59,440 nt of DNA. Source: a virus. The stretch's first letter is position 1; each line of letters opens with the position of its first letter. Positions 40,189 through 49,537 of the stretch are shown here, in pieces. The notes below the pieces were generated by a model. The model ran no database searches and had not been told where the DNA came from. It worked only from the letters and a program-made list of their open reading frames with translations. Both the position numbers and the translations under genes were made by a program. The stretch is from the IMG/VR virus record IMGVR_UViG_3300031788_000016, positions 1-59,440 of that record. One strand, 5' to 3'.

Positions 40189-40371
40189 TCAGTCCGGCTC
40201 GCCAGCGGGCTCGGGAGGCAGTTGGATCGGCTCGCCCTGGATCACAGGCTCACCGTATCTGACCGAGACGCCGACGACAGCGTGCTCGGTGACGCCGCCG
40301 CAGTGGCACATCGAGCCGGGCATGACGCCGCCGTAGATGGTTCCGCAGGCCTTGCAGCGAGAGAGGCTCAT
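40189..40371 (-). CDS. 60-aa zinc-ribbon-like microprotein next to RNA polymerase
   Basis: 60 aa from ATG 40371, which overlaps the TGA of the 821-aa gene by one base (coupled). The sequence starts SLSRCKACGTIYGGVMPGSM and has a CHCGG pair, forming a CxxC...CxC zinc-ribbon-like knuckle, followed by a Pro-rich tail. It lies 21 bases upstream of the RNA polymerase start. It could be a small transcription accessory or a virion protein; only the zinc motif and the neighbourhood suggest the former. Confidence 0.65.
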   Translation of the reverse strand: MSLSRCKACGTIYGGVMPGSMCHCGGVTEHAVVGVSVRYGEPVIQGEPIQLPPEPAGEPD

Positions 40372-42836
40372 CAGTTCCCTTTCAGATTCACGGTGGGCGT
40401 CGTGACGCCGAGCGTGGTCGGTGGCGTCGGGGCGGAATCGCTCCCGTCGTAGTCGTAATACTTCTGCGAGACCGCCTGGAAGTTGCCGCGGTTGATGTAG
40501 GCCGTTTGGTTGGCCTGCGTCTGCGTGGCCGTCACGCTGCCGGGCGCATTCGTGGGCGTGGTGCAGAGCGTGCTGAAGTCGAGATTCAGAAGCTGGTTGA
40601 TCTGATCGATGACGTTCAGCAGGCGCTGAAGACGATCGTTGTCTATGCACTTCTTACCGACCGCGGGGATGCCATCGAACGTGCCCATCGAGATGGTCTG
40701 CGAATCGGCGATGTCGTAGCTGTCCTGCACCTGATTCAACACGTTGTTCGCGATCTTTGAGATCACCGGGTTGTCGCAGTTGAGTACCAAGCACTGCACC
40801 GCTTTGATCAGCGTGTCGAGAGCGGACGAGCTTTGGCCATTCGTTCCGAGCAGGCGACTGAGATCTGCTGTCTTGAGCGTCTCGTACAGATCCGAGAACT
40901 GGGTGGCGAGGCCGGCGATGTTCTCTTCGATGGCCACGGCATCCGAAGCCACGGACAGCGCGACTTCCAGCTGCCCGATTCCAAGGCCGAGGTGGCTCTT
41001 CATGCAGTAGAGGAACGTCTCGCGCTGCTTGATGGCGATATTCAGCGCAGTGGCCGCGGCCTGCAGATCGGTCGTGCTGTTGATGGCATTCGAGGGATCG
41101 TCGATCGAGCGGCGATTCGAATGGTTCTGGCACGCCAGGAGGAAGTTGTCGATGAGCGTGATCACCACTGCGCCGCCCTGCGGGTCGCCACAGGGCGTGA
41201 CGTCGAAGAGATCGATGATGGCCTGCAGTTCGGCAGCGAAGCCCTGCTGCACGTCGAGGATGTCCTGGATGATGTTGAAGATCTTCGGAATGGTGTTCAT
41301 CAGCGGGCACAGCACCGCCAGGATCGAATAGGCGCCGACCATCGACGAGATGTATGTCCATACGTCGGTCTTCGGCTGTGCCGGGATGGCGTTTGCGGCC
41401 GCAAGCCGCTGGCGCGCATAGTTGTTCACGTTCACATAGAACTGCTGCAACTGATCCTGCGAGGCCGTCGTGGTCACCAGGGCCTCGCCCTGCTGCTTGA
41501 TGTAGGTCGCGATGTCCTTGTTCGCCGCAGCCTGCGCCGTGATCTGATTCAGCGAGCCTGCAGGATCACCGCTCTCCAGCTGAATGCGCAGCGCAGAGAT
41601 CTGCATTTGGATGACGTTGATGATCAACGAGAGCATCTCGCCGAGCGGCAGCTGCTCCAACGACTTCAGCAGCGCGACGGCGTTGATGATGTTGTTGTAA
41701 AGCGTGAGGATGTACTGGTCTTCGATCTTCAGCTGGTTGCGTAGGAACTGGAGTTCCGCGCAGGCCAGCCGGAAATTGATGCCAGGGAGGACCTGGGCGA
41801 GGCTGGAGTTGAGGAAGGCTTGGAGATCGGTGACCTTGATGCCATTGATGCCGATGAACGACTCCAGCGAATCGGTGGCGCCGGTGTAGATCGTGTCCTT
41901 GGCATGGCAGACGTGCGCGGTGGCGTCTTGCAGCGTCGCGCGATCGAAGACGCCCTGCGTGCGCAGCTTCCGTGACACGATCCGGAGATCCCGGTCGGCG
42001 ATGCAGAGATCGTTCAGCAGCGACGTATTGGCCAGCGAGACGTCGATCTGCGCCGGGATGAAGCTGGCTTGCTGGAAGCACGTCGAGACTGCGCCACGGA
42101 TCTGCTTGAGATACGTCAGTTCGGTGTCGATCGCCGGAATGCCGTGCTTGAAGGCAAAGAGATAGATCGCCCGCATGTTCCCTTCGGCGTTCGGGCTAAA
42201 GAAAAGAGATTTGCCGACCAGCATGACCTGATCGACGTATTGGGTGATGAGTGATTGGTCAGCCGGGTTTGAATCCGGCGAGAGCGGCTGGATCGTGGCG
42301 TCGTAAAGCGTGCCGAGAGATTGCTGCAGCGTGGCCTGCTGCAACTTGAAGATCGCGGTCAGCGGATCCGACAGGGCATCCGTCACCGAATTTATCATCG
42401 TGTCGAGCACGCTGCTGCCCGATGTCGGCCCGCCGGTCGCACCGTTATTCGGGATCAGGATGTCTTTGAAGAGATCGTAGGTATCGGTGATCGGCTTCGT
42501 CATCGCCGCCGAGAGCTTTGTCGAAGACGCGCTCTGGCCGCTGTAGAAGCTGGTGATCGAGAGCGCGCTCTGCGCCAGTCCGGTGAGGCAGCCGAGAAAT
42601 CCTTCAGCAGGGACAAGTCCGTCCGCGGTCTGCACTCCGTCCAGCTGATTGTTGACGGCGGTGACGCCGGCCAACACCTCCGTTGTGCCGCCAACACCGG
42701 TGGCCATGCCCTGCATGATTCCGAGTTCCGTCGCGGACGGCGCCGGCGTATATGCCGGGCCTGGAAGGCTTTCCGGCGCGACAACGCCGGGGTACCCGAC
42801 ATTGCTCCCCGGTGGGACGTAGGGAGCAGCGGTCAT
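40371..42836 (-). CDS. Unknown large helical protein co-expressed with the sigma factor
   Basis: 821 aa from ATG 42836, overlapping the sigma-factor TGA by four bases (ATGA), so translation is coupled. Pro/Gly-rich first 35 residues, then largely helical with scattered Cys (about 14 in total). It has long hydrophobic-polar repeats, e.g. LYNNIINAVALLKSLEQLPL and FNIIQDILDVQQGFAAELQA, and a polar C-terminal 60 residues. No enzyme motif is seen. Its place between sigma and polymerase genes within the tail operon suggests a virion or injected protein. The family is not recognised. Confidence 0.75.
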   Translation of the reverse strand: MTAAPYVPPGSNVGYPGVVAPESLPGPAYTPAPSATELGIMQGMATGVGGTTEVLAGVTAVNNQLDGVQTADGLVPAEGFLGCLTGLAQSALSITSFYSGQSASSTKLSAAMTKPITDTYDLFKDILIPNNGATGGPTSGSSVLDTMINSVTDALSDPLTAIFKLQQATLQQSLGTLYDATIQPLSPDSNPADQSLITQYVDQVMLVGKSLFFSPNAEGNMRAIYLFAFKHGIPAIDTELTYLKQIRGAVSTCFQQASFIPAQIDVSLANTSLLNDLCIADRDLRIVSRKLRTQGVFDRATLQDATAHVCHAKDTIYTGATDSLESFIGINGIKVTDLQAFLNSSLAQVLPGINFRLACAELQFLRNQLKIEDQYILTLYNNIINAVALLKSLEQLPLGEMLSLIINVIQMQISALRIQLESGDPAGSLNQITAQAAANKDIATYIKQQGEALVTTTASQDQLQQFYVNVNNYARQRLAAANAIPAQPKTDVWTYISSMVGAYSILAVLCPLMNTIPKIFNIIQDILDVQQGFAAELQAIIDLFDVTPCGDPQGGAVVITLIDNFLLACQNHSNRRSIDDPSNAINSTTDLQAAATALNIAIKQRETFLYCMKSHLGLGIGQLEVALSVASDAVAIEENIAGLATQFSDLYETLKTADLSRLLGTNGQSSSALDTLIKAVQCLVLNCDNPVISKIANNVLNQVQDSYDIADSQTISMGTFDGIPAVGKKCIDNDRLQRLLNVIDQINQLLNLDFSTLCTTPTNAPGSVTATQTQANQTAYINRGNFQAVSQKYYDYDGSDSAPTPPTTLGVTTPTVNLKGN

Positions 42837-43576
42837 TTGCCGCCCATATATTGATGCAGCTTCTTCGCGATGGACGTGCGCAGCTGTGAGACGCGGCCGG
42901 CGGAGAGCGCCAGCTTCTTCGCGATTGCATTGTTCGTCATCTTCGTGCGCCCATGAGCGCCGAGGCTATAGTCGAAGACGTTCTGCTCGTCGGGCGTCAA
43001 CGAGTAGTAGGCCATCATGGCGCGTTCGTAGTCAGCATCATGTTCGAACTGGGTAAGGTCGTCGACTCCTCCTCCGAATTCGAGCAGATCCTTTCGCATG
43101 AGACCCTGCAGATCAACGACATGAGAGACGGGCACACCGATATGGTCCGCGATCTCGTGCGTCGTGGGCTCACGTCCGAATTTGATATTGAGGTCAGCCA
43201 CCGCTTCACGGTAGGGTCCGATCTCCTGAATTCTGTGTTCGGGAATGCGGGCCGCGTTCTGGTACTGGCTGACATAGCGGTACAGCTTGTTCTTCACCGC
43301 GGTGGTGACGTAGGTGCCCATGTTCGACGTGCGGGACGGATCGTAATCCTTCAGCGCCTCGACAGCGAAGACGCGGCCCTGCAGTTCGAGCGTGGGCATG
43401 GGCAGCGGTGCGCCGCGAAACGAATTGATCGCCGTGCCGATGGCGCCGCTGAAGTTGTCGAGCAGCGGAACCAGAGCCTCGTCCTTCTCATCCCCAGTCG
43501 CGTTCTTCCATTGCGAATGCAAACGCTGATCCAGGGATCCAGGCGAGGTTCCGGGCAGCGGCATGGGGTCAAACAC
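42833..43576 (-). CDS. Phage-encoded sigma-70 family factor
   Basis: 247 aa if started at GTG 43576 (AAGG 7 nt upstream) or 243 aa from ATG 43564. Region 2 spans about 35-107 with AVEALKDYDPSRTSNMGTYV followed by TTAVKNKLYRYVSQ, matching the RYDPSRG-x-F-x-TYA...IR pattern. Region 3 (110-160) contains LNIKFGREPTTHEIADHIGV. Region 4 (190-245) has LTPDEQNVFDYSLG and an HTH NAIAKKLALSAGRVSQLRTS. There is no region 1.1. It would direct a core polymerase, most simply the phage's own beta-beta' enzyme, to phage promoters. It lies between two baseplate or unknown genes in the tail operon. Confidence 0.9.
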   Translation of the reverse strand: MFDPMPLPGTSPGSLDQRLHSQWKNATGDEKDEALVPLLDNFSGAIGTAINSFRGAPLPMPTLELQGRVFAVEALKDYDPSRTSNMGTYVTTAVKNKLYRYVSQYQNAARIPEHRIQEIGPYREAVADLNIKFGREPTTHEIADHIGVPVSHVVDLQGLMRKDLLEFGGGVDDLTQFEHDADYERAMMAYYSLTPDEQNVFDYSLGAHGRTKMTNNAIAKKLALSAGRVSQLRTSIAKKLHQYMGGK

Positions 43577-43592
43577 GTGGTCGCCTTGTGGT

Positions 43593-45824
43593 TCAACCGT
43601 TGGTGATGAGGGCCTTGATGCGAGCGGAGATCTGCAGTGCAGCATTCTGCCGGAAGGTGGAGATGGTGCCAGCCTTGCCATCGGGCGCGACAGCGGTGTA
43701 GGCACCATATTGGTTGGCAGCCGGCGTTCCGGTATTGCCCACGAATTGCAGTTGCACCGGCGCGCCGAACAGCGGATTGCCCACCGACGTGCTCTTGACC
43801 AGATTGTCGGGCAGCAGGTTCGCGGCGACTGAATCAGGATCGGTGGTGTTCGTGATCGCCGAGTTAAAACCCTGCAGACCATCGAGCCCGTGGAAGTTGG
43901 CGTATTCAGTGATCGTGACGCCCGGCCGGAACTGATAGCGCAGCATGTTGGTCTGGTAGTCGCCACCGGGCATCGCCATGAGATCGGCGAGCGTCATGTC
44001 CGACGATTCGCTCTGCGGGAAGAGGCCGCTCGGATCATAGGTGGGCGAATTGAGCAGCACCTGAGCCAGCACATCGAGATTCACCTGTTGCGGTGCGAAC
44101 TCCGCTGCCGGCGATTGAGTCGTCTGGATCAAGGTCTGGGGCACCATAGCCGCGTGCGCACCAAGCCCGAAGCCAGGGAATGCCACCGAGGGGAAGTTCG
44201 TGCCGAAGAGCTTGGAATAGGTCGCGTCGATGTTGCCGGCCCAGAAGGCAGAGTTCACCCACGACGGCATCGGCGAATGGCGCTGCTTGCCAGGGACGAC
44301 ATATGACTCGCGGATATTTCCGATCAAGACGGTCGTCGACGCGCGCCCAGTGGCCTGGAGCGTGTGCGTGAGGCTGGCGACGATGCCATAGAACGGCCCG
44401 GTGGGATCTTCCACCAAGCACGGGAAGCCGGCGACGAGATATGGCAGGAAGGCGCAGTTCACCTGGGTGCTTCGCACCGCAGAGCGCGCGAGATCGAAGT
44501 GATAGCGGACACACGCCATCATGTAGTTGATCACGCTGTTCTGCTGCACCTGGGAATAGCCAGAGGTAGATGGCGAGGTGCCGGGCTTCGTGGCCGCGAG
44601 CTTGGCCAGCGTGTTCTCGATCGAGATGTTCCCGGGCGACGCCGGGATGATGCCCTTGTAGAGTTCTTCCGGCGACGGATAGCCATGCGTGACGATGGTG
44701 CTCGCGCCGTTCTTCGACGTGTCCATGTTGGCTACGGTCGGATCGTAATTCAGCTGCGCCTGGAACTCCGAGTTCTCGACCGACGTCGCCAAGACGAACG
44801 CCGGGATTTGAAGGCCGCCGGCCAGGGCCGACCCCGGCTGCGCGTAGACGCGCGTCGGCTCGCTGAGATAGCTGCGCGTCATGTCGAAGTCGGTGACTTG
44901 GCTGCGGAAGATGACGTTGCAAGCCGGCGGCACGACGTTGAGAAGATTGGGAACGAAGAGCAATTCGGCGAGGACAGATCCGCTGTCCAGCTGCGAAGAC
45001 TGCTGTGAGCTGGAATCGCCGAGCCCGAGGCTGGCCTGGACGTCATCGATCGCCGTCGCGACCTGCAAGAACTGCTGTGCGTTGGACGAGATCAGCGGCG
45101 GATTCAGGATCGGCGTGTGATGATACAGGATCATCGCCTCGATCTGTTGGAGCACAGAACTCAGTTGCTGATCGGTGGCCATGTTCAGCAATTGATTCTT
45201 CAGCAGGCTGTCGGTCAGTTCTCGCGACAGCAGCTTCTGGATCTCCAAATCGTCGATCGTGAAGACCTTTTTGTTGATGTACCGGGCGAAGTGGTAGAAC
45301 GAGTCCACCGCGCTCTGCTGCATGAACGCGTCGATGATGTTCAAGAGAATGAAGTTGATGCTGGCGTCGGATGCTTGGGATTGGCTGACCGCGGTATCGA
45401 TGAATCCAGCGAGAGTGGTGCCCAACAGATTGCTCTGCGCGCCGCACGACACGTTCAATCCGTTCACGACGAGAGACGACAGCCCTCCTGGATTGGTGGC
45501 GCCAAGAACCGAAGCGATCTTCACGCGATCCCACATCGAATGCAGGCCGCGGAAGATCAGCGTGCGCCGGCGTTTGCTGTCGGCCGCTTTTGATTTGGAA
45601 TAGCCGGTGTATTCGCCTTCGACCATGAAGCGCCACACGTTGGTGACCGGGTCGGAGTAGAAGATGGCGCAGTGCGATCGCGCCGGCAGCAGATCCCATT
45701 CGGCCACTGCAGGCACATCGACAGAGAAGGTGACGAGGCCACCGTCCTGCGCGGTGACAGAGACGGAAGCCGGGTCGAAGCGAACGCCGTTGATGTAGGC
45801 AACAACGGCAATGTTCTTGGCCAT
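43593..45824 (-). CDS. Baseplate/tail hub-like protein (putative)
   Basis: 743 aa. The N-terminus reads like the first domain of tail-hub proteins (gpD/gp27 type): a short strand AVVAYINGVRFDPASVSVTA, then FSVDVPAVAEWDLLPARSHC, VEGEYTGYSKSKAADSKRRR and LIFRGLHSMWDRVK. The rest is helical, Gln/Ser/Asn-rich and unassigned. It is followed 16 bases later by the sigma gene. The assignment is by pattern of the N-terminus and by operon position after the tape measure and tail genes. Confidence 0.5.
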   Translation of the reverse strand: MAKNIAVVAYINGVRFDPASVSVTAQDGGLVTFSVDVPAVAEWDLLPARSHCAIFYSDPVTNVWRFMVEGEYTGYSKSKAADSKRRRTLIFRGLHSMWDRVKIASVLGATNPGGLSSLVVNGLNVSCGAQSNLLGTTLAGFIDTAVSQSQASDASINFILLNIIDAFMQQSAVDSFYHFARYINKKVFTIDDLEIQKLLSRELTDSLLKNQLLNMATDQQLSSVLQQIEAMILYHHTPILNPPLISSNAQQFLQVATAIDDVQASLGLGDSSSQQSSQLDSGSVLAELLFVPNLLNVVPPACNVIFRSQVTDFDMTRSYLSEPTRVYAQPGSALAGGLQIPAFVLATSVENSEFQAQLNYDPTVANMDTSKNGASTIVTHGYPSPEELYKGIIPASPGNISIENTLAKLAATKPGTSPSTSGYSQVQQNSVINYMMACVRYHFDLARSAVRSTQVNCAFLPYLVAGFPCLVEDPTGPFYGIVASLTHTLQATGRASTTVLIGNIRESYVVPGKQRHSPMPSWVNSAFWAGNIDATYSKLFGTNFPSVAFPGFGLGAHAAMVPQTLIQTTQSPAAEFAPQQVNLDVLAQVLLNSPTYDPSGLFPQSESSDMTLADLMAMPGGDYQTNMLRYQFRPGVTITEYANFHGLDGLQGFNSAITNTTDPDSVAANLLPDNLVKSTSVGNPLFGAPVQLQFVGNTGTPAANQYGAYTAVAPDGKAGTISTFRQNAALQISARIKALITNG

Positions 45825-45842
45825 GCGAAACCTCTTTCTCGT

Positions 45843-48131
45843 TTACCCTGCAACCAGAAGAACGCCGTTCACGAGGGTCGTCTGATAGATGGCGGTCTGC
45901 AGCAGGGTCATGATCTCGGTGTAGGCGGCATTCAGATCGACGTTCAGCATCGGCTGCGGCTGGCCGTTCGGGCCGCCGAAGTTCATCGACACCACCGTGA
46001 ACACCAGCGTCGTGGCATTCGCCATCGTGCTCATGATGGTGGACTTGATACGAATCGTGGCGGTGTAGCTCGCGCTGCGGAGGATGACAGTCGACAGGCC
46101 GCCCGGCGTGTTCTGGACGATGGTCTGATCCGCATACTGCGCGGCGCCGATGACGATGTTGATCATCGCGCGGGTCAGTTCGCTTGGATACGACGCCGGC
46201 TGGACGTTGGCCGCGATGGAATTGGCGCTCCAGTGGTAGTTGATCTGTGCAAACGGAGACAAGCGCTGCTGCGACAGCTGCGTGATCCTGGCGTAATCAA
46301 AGAGCGTCGTCACCGCGGTGGTACCAATGAGCTTGAGATCAATGGTGGCATTGATCGGCTTGACCTGGAACGATCCCGAAGGCGTGAAAGAGATGCCGAA
46401 CGTGAGGCGCGCGCCATTTGCGTATTTGAACGGATTGTTCTGGGTGAGATCGGTGAGCGTGCCGAAGTCCACGGAGAGCTTCGTGATCGAGAGCTTCGCG
46501 GGCGTCAGCGTGCTGCTGATCACAGCGCCCACCACATTGCTGCCGCTGTCCTGCGTCGTGGCCGGCGGCGTCGGAGAGCCGCTGTATAGCGGGATCGCGA
46601 CCAAGCCGGGGACGAGCGCGGCCGGATTCAGCTGCGTCATGTCGATCGCGGCATTGTTGCTGTCGACGGCCGAGAGATCGAACGAGATGTCGAGTTCATC
46701 AGCGAAGCCATCGAACACGACGAAGTCGCCATTCACCAGCTGCACAGTCGGCGTGAGGAGATTGCCAGTCGATTTGTCGACGGCGGCCTGCAGCGACTGG
46801 CTGCCAACCTTGAAGTTGGTGATGAGGAAGGTCGGCACCACACCAGTCTGCAGCGAGAAGACGCAGTTGAGCGTGGCGATCACGCTGGACTGCTTGCTCG
46901 ACTGGATGGTGATCGGGATGGTGCCAGAAGTGGCGTTACCGAGAAAGGCATTCAGCGCGGTCGGCGTGGTGACCATGACGCGGACTTCTTGGGCGCCGGC
47001 AGTGGATCCCGAGAGATTGACCGGCGAGCCATCAGCGTAGACCAACGACAAGCCGCCGCCGCAAGAGACCTTGAGGATGTCGTTCGCCAGCGCACACGTC
47101 AGCGTGAGAATCGGATTGGATGCGAAGCTATTGCTTCCCGGATTGAATAGCCCGAGACCAATCGTCTCGGTGGCCTGTGCCGGCCCCACTTCTGGGCCTT
47201 TGACGGTGATCGTCTGGTCCTGCGTGGCAGACGAGATCTGCGTCGGATCGGAGGTCGTCTGCGTCGGCGTGGTGGTCGCCGCGTAATCTCTCAGCGCGAT
47301 CGTCGCGCCAGACTGATCGGTGCGATCGAAGACGACCATATTGAACGCGAAAGTCGACGCGAGTTCCATGTTGGAATTGCGGTCGATGTCGAGATCGGTG
47401 ACGAAGCCTTTGAACGTGTGGCCGTCCACCACGATTGCGGCGTAACGCCCGGCCTGGGCGCAGGCGCTGGCGCGAAGATATTGTTCGTAAAAATTGATCA
47501 GGAGGTCTCTCTGCGAAACTTTCGAGAGGACCTTGGCCTTCGCGTTCCCGGTGACAGAGTAGCCATCCTGCTTGGGATCGGCCGCGGGGTAGTTCCGCAC
47601 GATGCCAGAGAACGAATACTTCCGGACGAAGCGACCGGTGGTGAAGAAGTGGGGTAGGCCGAACGTCTCCAGCACTTCCATACGCTCTTGATCGAGAGCG
47701 CGCACATCGCCGAGAATGAAATGGGTGAACGGCGGCACATGCACGCTGGCATCGGAGCCGTCGATGGCATACAGGCGGATCGCGGGGCGGTTGCGATAGT
47801 TCAGCGTGGTCGGCGGCATGACGCCGGGCTGCAGAGCGTGCCATGCTGAATCGGTGAGCGTATCGGTGTAGGCGTTGATCCCGCCCTGCTGCGCCACGAA
47901 TGCGGCCTTCTGCTGCGTGCTGTTCTGCGCCGAGAGCGCAGCCTGCGTCTGCGACTGCACGGCAGCTGAGGTCATCAGCTGCTTTGAGGTGACCGTCGAG
48001 ATGTTGGAACTGCCGAGCGCTGGCGACAGCGAGGGGTTGTAGCGCGTGAAGACGGTGCCCGGGGCAGTCGGCAAAGTCGACGGACCGAAGGAGGTCTGCA
48101 GTTCAGCCGGATTGACATATTGTTTAGGCAT
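45843..48131 (-). CDS. Tail/baseplate protein, unknown subtype
   Basis: 762 aa from ATG 48131 (GAGG 7 nt upstream), overlapping the 162-aa gene by 8 bases; the frame is open to 48209 but earlier starts overlap more. A Gln/Ala-rich N-terminus is followed by a compact domain HFILGDVRALDQERMEVLET, then RKYSFSGIVRNYPAADPKQD, RDLLINFYEQYLRASACAQA and AAIVVDGHTFKGFVTDLDID. This looks like a distal tail or baseplate ring domain. The C-terminal half is beta-rich and Ser/Thr-rich. TAA stop. Confidence 0.55.
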   Translation of the reverse strand: MPKQYVNPAELQTSFGPSTLPTAPGTVFTRYNPSLSPALGSSNISTVTSKQLMTSAAVQSQTQAALSAQNSTQQKAAFVAQQGGINAYTDTLTDSAWHALQPGVMPPTTLNYRNRPAIRLYAIDGSDASVHVPPFTHFILGDVRALDQERMEVLETFGLPHFFTTGRFVRKYSFSGIVRNYPAADPKQDGYSVTGNAKAKVLSKVSQRDLLINFYEQYLRASACAQAGRYAAIVVDGHTFKGFVTDLDIDRNSNMELASTFAFNMVVFDRTDQSGATIALRDYAATTTPTQTTSDPTQISSATQDQTITVKGPEVGPAQATETIGLGLFNPGSNSFASNPILTLTCALANDILKVSCGGGLSLVYADGSPVNLSGSTAGAQEVRVMVTTPTALNAFLGNATSGTIPITIQSSKQSSVIATLNCVFSLQTGVVPTFLITNFKVGSQSLQAAVDKSTGNLLTPTVQLVNGDFVVFDGFADELDISFDLSAVDSNNAAIDMTQLNPAALVPGLVAIPLYSGSPTPPATTQDSGSNVVGAVISSTLTPAKLSITKLSVDFGTLTDLTQNNPFKYANGARLTFGISFTPSGSFQVKPINATIDLKLIGTTAVTTLFDYARITQLSQQRLSPFAQINYHWSANSIAANVQPASYPSELTRAMINIVIGAAQYADQTIVQNTPGGLSTVILRSASYTATIRIKSTIMSTMANATTLVFTVVSMNFGGPNGQPQPMLNVDLNAAYTEIMTLLQTAIYQTTLVNGVLLVAG

Positions 48132-48612
48132 TGCTGACCTCACGAGTCCGTTCCAGCGTCTGCGCCGATGCTGTTGGATCAGTGTCTGCGGTGTATTCGG
48201 CGCCGGCATTTTCGCCGACGACTGGAGATCCGAGGCTGAGAGAAGAGATCAACGTCGAGACCGTAGCATCGCTGGCGCTCGCCGTCTTCGCGACTTCTGA
48301 GACCGCGTTGACGCCCTGCGCGTATGGATTGGTGATGGTCAATCCCGCGAGGGTGTCGAAGTCGGCACGGCCGAGGGCCTGGGCGTTCGGCGCCGCGGCC
48401 TGCGCAGCAGTTTTGGTGAACCGGGAGCGCTCAGCAGCCAGGGCCTGCGTGGCGTTCGAAGAGGCTTGTGCAATCCGAATCTGGCGCTGCACGTCTTCAC
48501 GCGACTGCGGACGATTCGGCGGCTGCGTCTCTTGGTGCCCATCGTCATACGTGAAGATCACGTAGGAGCCGACGTAGTCGGTCAGGTATTCACGGCTGAT
48601 GATGGTGCTCAC
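48124..48612 (-). CDS. Unknown tail-operon protein
   Basis: 162 aa from GTG 48612. The N-terminus is strand-rich (REYLTDYVGSYVIFTYDDGH); the remainder is Ala/Thr/Ser-rich helix and low complexity. It overlaps the following gene by 8 bases and starts 3 bases after the 253-aa gene stop. No family is recognised. Confidence 0.65.
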   Translation of the reverse strand: MSTIISREYLTDYVGSYVIFTYDDGHQETQPPNRPQSREDVQRQIRIAQASSNATQALAAERSRFTKTAAQAAAPNAQALGRADFDTLAGLTITNPYAQGVNAVSEVAKTASASDATVSTLISSLSLGSPVVGENAGAEYTADTDPTASAQTLERTREVSNA

Positions 48613-48615
48613 GGT

Positions 48616-49377
48616 TTATGCCTGGGAGTTGAAGACGTCGGCGGCAGTCTGCTGTGGGATGTCGGTCTCGGGCGCCAGGACGCAGATGCTGCTGAGGGTG
48701 TTGGCATAGGGCGGCGGCTCGGCGGTGATCGTACCGGTCGAAGGCGCCAAGGCATTCGTCATCATGTCGGTGAGCGAGATCTTCGTCGTAGGGGCGTTGA
48801 GCGCCGACGAGACGTTGATTCCGATGTTCGCCAGCTGCGCGCGAATCCAGGTCGCACGCTGAGACGGAGTCGAGAGCGCATTGAAATCCGCCTGTGACGG
48901 GCTGATCTGCACCGGCAGGTAGGAGAAGACCTGGAAGTTGGTCCAGGCGTCGACGAGTTCGGCCGGCGTCGGATCCATGGCGGTCGCGGTGGCCATGGAG
49001 GCTGCGATCGTCTCGATGGCGTCGCTGGTGGTCCAGAAGCCAGAGCGGTACTGATCGAGGATGCTGAGGCCGCGGGCGATGGAATAGGGCGCCACGACAG
49101 GCGTCGTGGGGATGGCAGTCGGCGCCGCCGGCTGCGGGATGGTAGTGGTAGAGGCAACGTCATCAGGCGTGGCCGCGAGCGTCTGGCCTGGGATGGTCAG
49201 GATCTGGGGCGTGGCGAAGTCGGGTGTGATCGGCGCCGAGTTGGGCTGCGGGACGCGGTAGTAGGTGTTGAGCGGCACCGTGGCCGGAGCCTCGTTGTTG
49301 CCCCACACGTCTCCCGGCTGGTTGAAGATCGTCGACGGCGTGTTGATCGAATCGGGATTCAGGAAATTATTCGGCAT
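48616..49377 (-). CDS. Unknown tail-operon protein, Pro/Thr-rich
   Basis: 253 aa from ATG 49377, overlapping the 56-aa gene by 11 bases. N-terminal 110 residues are rich in P, T, A and N (TIFNQPGDVWGNNEAPATVP), extended rather than globular. A helical region (ARGLSILDQYRSGFWTTSDA) follows. The function is unknown. TAA stop. Confidence 0.65.
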   Translation of the reverse strand: MPNNFLNPDSINTPSTIFNQPGDVWGNNEAPATVPLNTYYRVPQPNSAPITPDFATPQILTIPGQTLAATPDDVASTTTIPQPAAPTAIPTTPVVAPYSIARGLSILDQYRSGFWTTSDAIETIAASMATATAMDPTPAELVDAWTNFQVFSYLPVQISPSQADFNALSTPSQRATWIRAQLANIGINVSSALNAPTTKISLTDMMTNALAPSTGTITAEPPPYANTLSSICVLAPETDIPQQTAADVFNSQA

Positions 49378-49537
49378 TGCGTTTCCTCTTGTCGTTCACC
49401 AAGGACAGATACGTCTTCATGTCGACGTTGAGCGCGGCCGAGACGGGGAACGCGACTTCTTTCGTGTTCAGTATGGCCTGCAAGATCTGTGCAGTCTTGC
49501 GCATGTTCTCGGCATAGAGGTCGTCGAGTTTGGTCAT
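49367..49537 (-). CDS. 56-aa helical microprotein between tape measure and tail genes
   Basis: 56 aa from ATG 49537, sharing four bases (ATGA) with the tape measure stop, to TAA 49367, which lies inside the next gene. The sequence starts MTKLDDLYAENMRKTAQILQ and ends in basic KRKRNAE. The tight overlaps on both sides and the codon use support a real gene. It is too short to be assigned. Confidence 0.65.
   Translation of the reverse strand: MTKLDDLYAENMRKTAQILQAILNTKEVAFPVSAALNVDMKTYLSLVNDKRKRNAE

Noticed and set aside
42833-43966. 377-aa version of the sigma factor
   Set aside because: The first 130 residues overlap the hub-like gene in another frame and are Arg/Ser/Pro-rich shadow; GTG 43576 has the ribosome site.
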